DNA of 7,432 bases from Flavobacterium psychrophilum (GTDB lineage: Bacteria > Bacteroidota > Bacteroidia > Flavobacteriales > Flavobacteriaceae), in the NCBI GenBank assembly GCA_022729635.1, contig DZAU01000082.1, forward strand, positions 1 to 7,432, in the 5' to 3' direction. This document shows positions 1 to 5,336 of the stretch, piece by piece; within the stretch, counting starts at the first letter, position 1, and each line of letters opens with the position of its first letter. The notes under the pieces were generated by a model. It searched no databases, was not told the origin of the DNA, and saw only the letters and a program-made list of their open reading frames with translations. A program made the translations under genes and the position numbers.

Positions 1-1012
1 CTTCTTTGTAATTTTCATAAAATCCTTTTCCTTTAGTGTAATGAAAAGCCAAATTGGTGTTCCAATTTCCAGATAGTTTTTCGTTCCAATGCAATTGATA
101 ATGATCTTGTTGGTAATTATCGGTTTCGTTGTCATAGAAATGCGTTTGCCCAAACTCATCCGTGAACATTCCAGCCGAGTTGAAGGTTCTGTCGGTTTCT
201 AAAGTTGCGGCATCGATTCCGTTCCAAGATTGATACGTTTTTTCTTTTCCTCCAAAAACCAAGGCTTTAATCAAAGTCGTTTTGCCCACATAAGTTCCTT
301 GTAGAAAATAAGATTTCATATCTGAACTCGCCCTGTCAACATATCCATCCGATTTTAAAGTGGACAATCGACCGGCAATTTCAAAATGGTCATTCATCAA
401 ACCAGTACTGAATTTTACTGTGTTTTTTTGAGTATTAAAACTTCCAAAAGAACTGGAAATTTCGCCATTGCTCACCTTAGAATAATTATCGGTCAGCATA
501 TTTAGGCTTGCGCCAAAAGCTCCGGCACCATTTGTGGAAGTTCCAACTCCGCGTTGCAACTGCAAACTTTCGACCGAAGACGCAAAATCAGGCATATCAA
601 CAAAATAAGTTCCGCTGCTTTCTGAATCATTGTACGGAATTCCGTTAATGGTAACATTTACACGAGTGGCATCGCTTCCGCGAACACGAATTCCGGTGTA
701 ACCAACTCCGTTTCCGGCATCGGAAGTGGTGACAACTGATGGTAAATAATTCATTAAAACAGGAATGTCCTGGCCCAAATTTCGGAACTTGATTTCCTTT
801 TTGTCTAAATTGCTGAAACTAACCGGCGTTTTTGAAGTAACACGAACCGCCGAAACTAAAACCTCATCGAGTTGGTTGACTTTTGTAGTGTCTTGTTGTT
901 TTTCTTGTGAAAAAGAGACTAAAGAAAATAGTGAAAAGAAAATAGAAAACAGACCGAAAAAATTAAATCTTTGAGTCTTTGTGCCTTGGTGGCAAGAAAA
1001 AATAGTGTTCAT
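1..1012 (-). CDS. TonB-dependent outer-membrane receptor, N-terminal part (probable thiamine uptake)
   Basis: The reading frame is open for 337 codons from ATG 1012 and runs off the left edge, so only the signal peptide, the plug domain and the first barrel strands are present; such receptors usually exceed 650 residues. Residues about 17-35 are a strongly hydrophobic, Phe-rich signal core ending in SFSQEK, a plausible signal peptidase site. VNQLDEVLVSA (about 45-55) resembles a TonB box. The plug follows, with GYTGIRVRGSDATRVNVTIN, NGIPYNDSESSGTYFVDMP and LQLQRGVGTSTNGAGAFGA, which are classic TonB-receptor plug motifs. No carboxypeptidase-like N-terminal extension is seen. ATG 1012 is the only possible start: an in-frame TAA lies just upstream and no ATG, GTG or TTG occurs in the signal region. 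The TPP riboswitch in its leader points to thiamine or a precursor as ligand; this is inference from regulation, not from the barrel sequence. Confidence 0.93.
   Translation of the reverse strand, partial: MNTIFSCHQGTKTQRFNFFGLFSIFFSLFSLVSFSQEKQQDTTKVNQLDEVLVSAVRVTSKTPVSFSNLDKKEIKFRNLGQDIPVLMNYLPSVVTTSDAGNGVGYTGIRVRGSDATRVNVTINGIPYNDSESSGTYFVDMPDFASSVESLQLQRGVGTSTNGAGAFGASLNMLTDNYSKVSNGEISSSFGSFNTQKNTVKFSTGLMNDHFEIAGRLSTLKSDGYVDRASSDMKSYFLQGTYVGKTTLIKALVFGGKEKTYQSWNGIDAATLETDRTFNSAGMFTDEFGQTHFYDNETDNYQQDHYQLHWNEKLSGNWNTNLAFHYTKGKGFYENYKE
968..995. repeat. Dispersed-repeat-like sequence inside the receptor signal peptide
   Basis: On the minus strand this reads CCACCAAGGCACAAAGACTC followed by AAAGAT. 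It closely resembles the 'CACAAAGGCACAAAGACACAAAG' class of short repeats that I recall as common between genes in flavobacteria. Here it is translated, giving the polar stretch CHQGTKTQRF between the start Met and the hydrophobic core. Family membership is from memory and was not searched. Confidence 0.5.
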
Positions 1013-1028
1013 CCGTAAATAGTATTAC

Positions 1029-1049
1029 GAATAAAAGGGGGAATTATTC
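1029..1049 (-). promoter_or_regulatory. Possible expression platform of the TPP riboswitch
   Basis: In the receptor mRNA a six-pair hairpin, GAAUAA with UUAUUC, holds a CCCCC-containing loop about 20-35 nt before the AUG. The segment CCCCUUU (1040-1034) is also a perfect seven-base complement of AAAGGGG (1186-1180) at the start of aptamer helix P2. The two pairings exclude each other, which is what an expression platform needs. There is no U-tract, so a translational rather than terminator mechanism would be expected. The direction of switching cannot be told from the sequence. Confidence 0.3.
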
Positions 1050-1110
1050 TTTTGTTAAATTAAAAAATGATTTGTTCAGATTTTTCGAATGTCGTGCACT
1101 ACATCTTGAA

Positions 1111-1191
1111 ATCTATTTCCGTAAACAGCATTACCTGTTCCCGTTCGTTGGGTATAATCTCAGCTCGTTATTTAGAGCACCCCTTTGAGAC
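1111..1191 (-). ncRNA. TPP (thiamine pyrophosphate) riboswitch aptamer
   Basis: The minus-strand RNA carries the ordered THI-box blocks: GGGGUGC (1183-1177), a P3 stem GAGC/GCUC around an A/U loop, CUGAGA (1163-1158), AUACCC, GAAC, a UAAUG loop and CGGAAAU. A short P1 closes the element by pairing GUCU (1191-1188) with AGAU (1114-1111). P4 is CGGGAACAG paired with CUGUUUACG. Against the usual AACCUGA...UAGGGA consensus, the second pair is flipped from C-G to G-C on both sides, and the third is a G-A mismatch. It lies about 100 nt upstream of the TonB receptor start, on the same strand, and no other gene intervenes. TPP riboswitches normally lower expression of thiamine synthesis or uptake genes when TPP is plentiful. 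Confidence 0.9.
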
Positions 1192-1195
1192 GGGA

Positions 1196-1203
1196 CAAAG
1201 ATA
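1196..1203 (-). promoter_or_regulatory. Probable -7 box of the riboswitch-receptor promoter
   Basis: TATCTTTG matches the Bacteroidetes -7 consensus TAnnTTTG and sits about 5 nt before the start of riboswitch P1, as expected if transcription begins near 1190. Candidate upstream TTG elements are at 1221-1219 (15-nt spacer, short) and 1230-1228 (24-nt spacer, long), both inside the upstream terminator's inverted repeat. Neither spacing is ideal, so the -33 element is uncertain. Confidence 0.5.
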
Positions 1204-1281
1204 AAAAAAGTATTAAGACAAAAGTATCAAGTATTAAGATTTTTAGAAATTAATTTTTAGTCTTGATACTTTTGTCTTAAT
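1203..1281 (-). terminator. Long A/T-rich stem-loop terminator after arfB
   Basis: A perfect 20-bp inverted repeat (1212-1231 and 1262-1281) encloses a 30-nt loop and starts 1 nt after the arfB stop codon. In the minus-strand transcript the stem is followed by AC and then seven U residues (1209-1203), giving the form of an intrinsic terminator. The arms contain CTTGATACTTTTGTCTTAAT, and AGTATTAAGA occurs twice (1210-1219, 1230-1239), so it is probably built from a dispersed flavobacterial repeat. A competing 12-bp pairing (1237-1248 with 1281-1292) reaches into the arfB stop region. Confidence 0.7.
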
Positions 1282-1282
1282 T

Positions 1283-1684
1283 CTAAAAATCTGGCTTTCT
1301 CCGAGACTTCTTAATTTCTGACAAATTCTTTTTGTCCTTGATTCGTTTTCTGATAACCGATTTAGGAATTTTTGTGGCTTTCCTGATTTTTGGAATCACA
1401 AGTCCGGCGGTAATTATATCTAAAAACCGTTTAGTAACAATTGCTTTATTTTTGAGTTGGCTTCTGTCTTCGTCACAATTTAAAATCAACATTTGCTCCG
1501 ACGTTAGTCTTGGCGAAAGTTTCGTTTCTAACAATAATTTCTCTTCTTCTGACAAAGCTTGGGAGTTTTTCAAATCAAAAGACAAAACCACTTTTGAGGA
1601 AACTTTGTTCACGTTTTGACCACCAGCTCCACTGCTGCGAACAGCTTTAAACTGTAATTCGGTTATGATTTTATCGGTTTCCAA
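1283..1684 (-). CDS. arfB: Peptidyl-tRNA hydrolase ArfB (YaeJ-type ribosome rescue factor)
   Basis: ArfB releases the nascent chain from ribosomes stalled at the 3' end of broken mRNAs by hydrolysing peptidyl-tRNA. The 133-residue product has the release-factor catalytic loop SSGAGGQNVNK at residues 17-27, with GGQ at 21-23. It ends in the typical very basic tail (KIRKATKIPKSVIRKRIKDK onward) that enters the empty mRNA channel. I chose the TTG at 1684 as the start: it gives the family's usual length, begins close to the conserved IITELQFKAVRSSG strand, and lies 2 nt after the stop of the upstream gene, which suggests translational coupling. An in-frame ATG at 1801 would add 39 residues overlapping the upstream gene and unlike the family. 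The gene is last in the operon and is followed directly by a terminator-like stem-loop. Confidence 0.92.
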   Translation of the reverse strand: METDKIITELQFKAVRSSGAGGQNVNKVSSKVVLSFDLKNSQALSEEEKLLLETKLSPRLTSEQMLILNCDEDRSQLKNKAIVTKRFLDIITAGLVIPKIRKATKIPKSVIRKRIKDKKNLSEIKKSRRKPDF

Positions 1685-1686
1685 AG

Positions 1687-3807
1687 CTATTGTGGTTGGT
1701 GGGCAGGTTTCAATAAATCGTTCACAGTTTTCACCGGATTGAAGGTAATCAAAGGAACTTCGACAAAAATAGTTATCCATTTTGCCATTGCTCCATTCCA
1801 TAAACCTGGCAATTCATAACCTTTTAAAGGAGCTCCATTTTTATTTTTATTTACTATAAATCCGCTTTTATGATCCACAAAACGAGTCAAATCAAATCTT
1901 TCGTTTTTATAATTTCGGATTCCACAAACCAAATCCACCGGATTAAAATGAGTGGCATCAGCAAGAATTTTAGCTTGATTTGCATTCGCCAAATCCACTT
2001 GTGAAGTTTCGACAATTTGCAATGAAACAGCTCCTTTTGAATCCAGAACCCAGAATGGTCCACCTCCAGGTTCTCCCTCGTTTTTTACCATTCCGCAAAC
2101 ACGAATCGGTCGATCCAGAATGTTTTTTATGTAACTGATTTTATTTTCTAAAGTGTATTTTTGGAAATCTTCGAGTATTTCAATGTTCAAATTGATTTTG
2201 GCGAAAGCCATAATTTCATCTAACTTATTTTCCTTTGCATTTTCAATTTCATTCAAATATTTGAAAAGTTGTTGTTGTAATTCGACCAGAATTCCCGCCA
2301 AAGCTTTTTTATACAAAGCGATACTTTCAATGTGATTTTGAATAACATTGTCAATATTTTTAACAAAAATAATATCGGCGTCAAGGTTATTTAGGTTTTC
2401 GATTAAAGCGCCGTGTCCTCCGGGGCGAAAAACTAATTTTCCATTTTCATCCCTGAATGGATTATTATTTGAATCTACAGCAATTGTATCTGTGCTTTTA
2501 TTTTGGTATGAATAGCTGCTGTTTATCTTGGCTTCTGACTCTTTTTCTACCTTACCTTTTACAGCATTTACAATACTTTCGAATTGATTTTGATGCACTT
2601 CCGAAACGGTAAAATGCATAAGAGAACTGCCGTTAGAGCTCGAATAATAAGCACATTCATACAAATGTTCTTCGATTGCGGTTGCAATATGGGTTTTGTA
2701 TTTATGAAATGGAAGAACTCCTTTCGGTTTATTTGCAAAATCAAAATAATCCGAAGACAGCAGTAATTTTATGAAGTAGTAGTTTTTATAATCTCTTTCT
2801 AAATTGTCAAAATCTGGAAATACTTCTTTTAGTTTTTTATCTACAGCTTTAAAAAATGGAAATTTTTCTAAACCAACAATAAAAATAGAGAGTTCACTAT
2901 CTTTTTTTCTGTTGATATAGGCATTTATGCTTTCGTTTTCGATATCAAACTCATTCAAAAATGTACTTAGAAACTTAAACATTCTGCTCGCAGCTCCAGA
3001 AGCGGGAACGAATTTTTTTAATTTCAAAGTCGATTTATTGGCATCAAAAAAGTCGGCTTTTTGCTGAAAATCGTTTTGTGATAACTTCAAAATCCCATTA
3101 AAAACCGTTGCAGGTTCGGTCAAAACGGTTTTAGAAATCCCGTTTTTGAAAATGTTTAGTTGGTTTTTGATGTTTTCAAATGGAATTCCATGCTCGTAAA
3201 TCTGCACAAAATCATGAGAAGAAAATCCCATTTTTTTGGCTTTTGCCAAATCATTAACAATAGAAATTGCCTTGTTTAAACGCAAATTTTTGTCTCCTGA
3301 AAGCGTGATAAAAGGTTTATTATTATCAATTAAAGTCTGCTTAAAAACTGCAAAGACTGATTTTCTGCCTTCTGGTTTGTCTCTCAAATCATCCTTTTCC
3401 CAAGGAACATCAATATCCGTCAGAAAAAACAAATCGTACTCATGTTTGCGTGCTGCTTTGTCTAATAATGGATTACACAAGTTGTAATACACTTCCGAAA
3501 ACACTTTGGTTACCAATAAGTTTGTGTCACAAAAAAGAATTTCATTGGCTTTTAAAACGGCTTCATTTTCTAATTTGGTTTGACCGTAAGCAATTGGCAA
3601 CATATCATTAACATCACAAATTTGCTCAGTTTTTTCCCATTTTTCCTGAAGATAATCACGTGCAAATTCAGGAACCCAAGCCGTTTTAAAATGTTCAGCG
3701 AGTTGTATTGCCAATGTGGTTTTGCCAGTAGATTCCGGACCAAAAAGGGCAATTTTTATTATTTCTGAACTTCCAGATTTTGGGAGTTGTTTAAGATTTT
3801 CTTCCAT
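1687..3807 (-). CDS. Fusion of a NadR-like P-loop kinase and a DUF4301 protein
   Basis: The product has 706 residues in two parts. Residues about 16-188 resemble the ribosylnicotinamide-kinase domain of NadR (AAA_28 type): Walker A GPESTGKT (23-30), WVPEFARDYL (44-53), the LFCDTNLLVTKVFSEVYY strand (91-108), and a lid DIDVPWEKDDLRDKPEGR (131-148). Residues about 194-706 match DUF4301 as I know it, including VPASGAASRM (267-276), NKPKGVLPFHKY (359-370), RPGGHGAL (461-468), FVKNIDNV (481-488) and the C-terminal TFNPVKTVNDLL. These motifs recall sugar-nucleotide pyrophosphorylases, but the activity of DUF4301 is unknown to me. The two families are usually separate proteins; here the frame runs through with no stop, and Met193 at the junction could mark a former start. 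ATG 3807 is preferred over the ORF extension to 3957; it overlaps the transporter's end by 49 nt, implying coupling. The kinase substrate could be thiamine or nicotinamide riboside. Confidence 0.88.
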   Translation of the reverse strand: MEENLKQLPKSGSSEIIKIALFGPESTGKTTLAIQLAEHFKTAWVPEFARDYLQEKWEKTEQICDVNDMLPIAYGQTKLENEAVLKANEILFCDTNLLVTKVFSEVYYNLCNPLLDKAARKHEYDLFFLTDIDVPWEKDDLRDKPEGRKSVFAVFKQTLIDNNKPFITLSGDKNLRLNKAISIVNDLAKAKKMGFSSHDFVQIYEHGIPFENIKNQLNIFKNGISKTVLTEPATVFNGILKLSQNDFQQKADFFDANKSTLKLKKFVPASGAASRMFKFLSTFLNEFDIENESINAYINRKKDSELSIFIVGLEKFPFFKAVDKKLKEVFPDFDNLERDYKNYYFIKLLLSSDYFDFANKPKGVLPFHKYKTHIATAIEEHLYECAYYSSSNGSSLMHFTVSEVHQNQFESIVNAVKGKVEKESEAKINSSYSYQNKSTDTIAVDSNNNPFRDENGKLVFRPGGHGALIENLNNLDADIIFVKNIDNVIQNHIESIALYKKALAGILVELQQQLFKYLNEIENAKENKLDEIMAFAKINLNIEILEDFQKYTLENKISYIKNILDRPIRVCGMVKNEGEPGGGPFWVLDSKGAVSLQIVETSQVDLANANQAKILADATHFNPVDLVCGIRNYKNERFDLTRFVDHKSGFIVNKNKNGAPLKGYELPGLWNGAMAKWITIFVEVPLITFNPVKTVNDLLKPAHQPQ

Positions 3808-4391
3808 TCTAAATAAGCTGAAATAGCTAAAATTGTAAAAATTAGATACTGCAAAGATAACATTCCCATTCCGCGATACGCATATAATGGGGTAACAATT
3901 AAATCGCCTAAAATCCAAAGCGTCCAGTTTTCGATTTTTTTCTTGGCCATATACCACATTGCTGTAAAAAAAATACCTGATGCAAAAATATCAATATAAT
4001 TATCTTTTTTTATTTCATAATCGAAGAAATTATATATCCCGAAAACTACAAAAATTGTGACGAAAAACAATACAATTCCTATTATTTTTTCTCTATTATT
4101 GGTTCTCGTAATCACAAGATTATCCGCTTCATTTCCTTTTCGAGTCCAGTTGAACCACCCATAAATACTCATTATGGAAAAATATCCGTTGATCATCATA
4201 TCACCAAGATAACCCGCAATGTAGAGCAAATAAGTCGTAATTATTGTGGCAATCAATCCTGTTGGATAGACCCGAATATTTTCTTTTTTGGCAAACCAAA
4301 CACTCAAAATCCCGAATACAAAAGCGATAAATTCTAAAACGATTTGGGTTGTTGAGACATTTTTGTAGGCGTTTAGAAAAAATTCTATCAT
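3759..4391 (-). CDS. pnuC: PnuC/PnuT-family vitamin transporter
   Basis: This 210-residue protein has about seven membrane segments (roughly residues 15-34, 42-63, 67-82, 103-122, 132-148, 155-172, 176-194). It carries family features: YPTGLIATIITTYLL, IMSIYGWFNW (73-82), and KKIENWTLWILGDLIVTPLY (151-170) followed by a C-terminal EWKK. PnuC proteins are facilitated carriers for nicotinamide riboside; the PnuT subgroup, often under TPP control in Bacteroidetes, carries thiamine. Uptake is driven by phosphorylation of the vitamin inside the cell, which fits the overlapping downstream kinase. The start is the ATG at 4391; the frame extends to 4481, but that stretch reads through a palindromic repeat and lacks family likeness. 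No riboswitch is visible in its leader, so thiamine is favoured only because a TPP-controlled receptor lies in the same gene cluster. Confidence 0.88.
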   Translation of the reverse strand: MIEFFLNAYKNVSTTQIVLEFIAFVFGILSVWFAKKENIRVYPTGLIATIITTYLLYIAGYLGDMMINGYFSIMSIYGWFNWTRKGNEADNLVITRTNNREKIIGIVLFFVTIFVVFGIYNFFDYEIKKDNYIDIFASGIFFTAMWYMAKKKIENWTLWILGDLIVTPLYAYRGMGMLSLQYLIFTILAISAYLEWKKILNNSQNLEVQK

Positions 4392-4410
4392 TTGATTTAG
4401 TATAATAAGT

Positions 4411-4476
4411 CCCTCGACTGCGCTCGGGAAGATAAAAAATATGTTATTAAATTTGTCACATCGAGCGCAGTCGAGA
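4411..4476. repeat. GC-rich inverted repeat between the GGGPS and pnuC genes
   Basis: CTCGACTGCGCTCG (4413-4426) and its exact reverse complement (4462-4475) form a 14-bp stem around a 35-nt A/T-rich loop. The arms stand out against the A/T-rich surroundings and resemble the 'ATCGAGCGCAGTCGAGAT' class of repeats I recall from flavobacterial intergenic regions. In a minus-strand transcript it falls just after the GGGPS stop and before the pnuC start. It may shape transcript ends, but no U-tract follows, so I do not call it a terminator. Confidence 0.75.
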
Positions 4477-4484
4477 TGCAATTT

Positions 4485-5219
4485 CTATTGATTAAAAAAA
4501 TTTAAATCATTTTCAAAGGCGGTTCCAATAACCACCAAATCGGCACCAGAATCGTAGGCTTTTTGAATTCCCTGCAAATCTACAATTCCGCCACCAACAA
4601 TTAATGGAATTTCAATATTTAGAGAAACTAATTTAATAATTTCTTTTGGAACAGCAATATCTGCACCACTTCCCGCTTCGAGATATATGAGTTTATTTCC
4701 CAACATTTCACCGGCTTGTGCTGTTGCCAGTACTAATTCAGGGTTATTCCTTTCCAAAGGTTTGGTTTTGCTAACTCGTTCTACGGCAGTTTCGGTTCCG
4801 CTTTCTATGAGAATATATCCGGTAGAAATTACCTCTAAGTTGGTTTTTTTTAATATTGGAGCAGCATTTACTTGGTGTTCGATCAGGAAATCTGGGTTTC
4901 TTCCGGAGATTAAAGAAAGGAACAAAATGGCATCGGCTTGATCTGAAATTTGGGTAGGATTTCCTGGGAAAAGGACAATAGGTAAAGCCCCCCGACCCCG
5001 AAAGGGGGAGGCTTGACGGATTTTTAAAATTAAATCGTCAATAATATTGTTTTCGACTGTGCTTCCGCCAATGAAAATGTGGGTTGCGGGCGATTGATTG
5101 ATTTTTTCGATTAAAATGGTAACATTATCCAAGCCGATTTTGTCGGGATCGAGGAGAATGGCGAGTAGTTTCTCGTTTTCTGCTTTAGATTTTAGAATAT
5201 GATTGTAGATGTTTGTCAT
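4485..5219 (-). CDS. Geranylgeranylglyceryl/heptaprenylglyceryl phosphate synthase (PcrB/GGGPS family)
   Basis: The family joins a polyprenyl diphosphate to sn-glycerol-1-phosphate to make an ether-linked lipid precursor, using a TIM-barrel fold. In the 244-residue product I see ILLDPDK (21-27, metal and substrate site), FIGGSTVE (49-56), VLFPGNPTQI (82-91), LFLSLISGRNP (99-109), TGYILIESGTETAV (133-146), IYLEAGSGA (178-186), and the phosphate-binding IVGGGI (207-212) with IGTAFEND (231-238). All expected blocks are present and in order, so the enzyme is probably active. Residues about 69-78 (QASPFRGRGA) are encoded by a GC-rich palindrome and look inserted. Prenyl chain length cannot be read from the sequence. 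ATG 5219 is the natural start, right before the first helix. The start is preceded by a repeat-rich gap, and the gene is separated from pnuC by another repeat. Confidence 0.93.
   Translation of the reverse strand: MTNIYNHILKSKAENEKLLAILLDPDKIGLDNVTILIEKINQSPATHIFIGGSTVENNIIDDLILKIRQASPFRGRGALPIVLFPGNPTQISDQADAILFLSLISGRNPDFLIEHQVNAAPILKKTNLEVISTGYILIESGTETAVERVSKTKPLERNNPELVLATAQAGEMLGNKLIYLEAGSGADIAVPKEIIKLVSLNIEIPLIVGGGIVDLQGIQKAYDSGADLVVIGTAFENDLNFFNQ
4985..5014. repeat. Palindromic repeat translated in frame within the GGGPS gene
   Basis: AAGCC (4985-4989) pairs with GGCTT (5010-5014), and inside it CCCC and GGGG flank a GAAA loop. The string of C and G is very unlike the A/T-rich gene around it. 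It resembles 'CTCCCCCTTTCGGGG'-type repeats that I recall as usually intergenic in Bacteroidetes. Read on the minus strand it gives residues QASPFRGRGA without breaking the frame, just before the LPIVLFPG strand. Confidence 0.7.
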
Positions 5220-5224
5220 TTTTT

Positions 5225-5266
5225 AGCCACAGATGAAACGGATTTATACGGATTTGCACGGATTTT
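5225..5266. repeat. Short repeat with three ACGGATTT units in the GGGPS leader
   Basis: ACGGATTT occurs three times with exact 10-bp spacing (5238-5245, 5248-5255, 5258-5265), preceded by AGCCACAGATGAA. It resembles the flavobacterial 'AATCCGTGCAAATCCGT...GTGGC' intergenic repeat known to me from genome reading. The element begins 6 nt upstream of the GGGPS start codon, so it forms the leader of that mRNA if transcription crosses it. Confidence 0.6.
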
Positions 5267-5272
5267 TTATCC

Positions 5273-5325
5273 CCGCAGATTCGCAGATTTTTTTATTGTG
5301 ATTAAAAAAATCTACGAATCTGCGG
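5273..5325. repeat. Strong inverted repeat between the PPTase and GGGPS genes
   Basis: Two 22-nt arms (5273-5294 and 5304-5325) are complementary at 21 of 22 positions around a 9-nt loop. The outer half contains CCGCAGATTCG and the inner half runs of T and A. It starts 11 nt after the PPTase stop in that gene's transcript, so it may end or protect the mRNA. A T-rich run follows on the plus-strand side (5326-5338), whereas on the minus side the following bases are A-rich, so a classic terminator reading fits only plus-strand transcription, where no gene ends. Confidence 0.75.
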
Positions 5326-5336
5326 TTTATATTTTT

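Noticed and set aside
765..974. 69-codon plus-strand frame
   Set aside because: It is antisense to the receptor plug and signal-peptide codons, with no support of its own.
1332..1619. 95-codon plus-strand frame with a hydrophobic start
   Set aside because: It lies antisense within arfB, whose GGQ motif and basic tail are clear; the hydrophobic look comes from reverse reading of Lys-rich codons.
3236..3487. 83-codon plus-strand frame, and others at 2153-2335, 2584-2766 and 3580-3768
   Set aside because: All are antisense to the kinase-DUF4301 gene and have no recognisable motif.
3808..3957. N-terminal 50-residue extension of the kinase fusion
   Set aside because: It overlaps the transporter coding region deeply, has no family likeness, and ATG 3807 begins just before the P-loop domain.
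4392..4481. N-terminal 30-residue extension of the transporter
   Set aside because: It is read out of a palindromic repeat (CARCDKF and nearby residues); the ATG at 4391 gives the usual PnuC N-terminus.
4687..4941. 84-codon plus-strand frame and the 5466-5795 frame
   Set aside because: Both are antisense to well-supported enzymes (GGGPS, PPTase) and show nothing of their own.
5220..5336. Possible CRISPR-like array from the periodic units
   Set aside because: The units are only 8 bp with 2-bp gaps, there are no spacers of normal length and no cas genes in the window.
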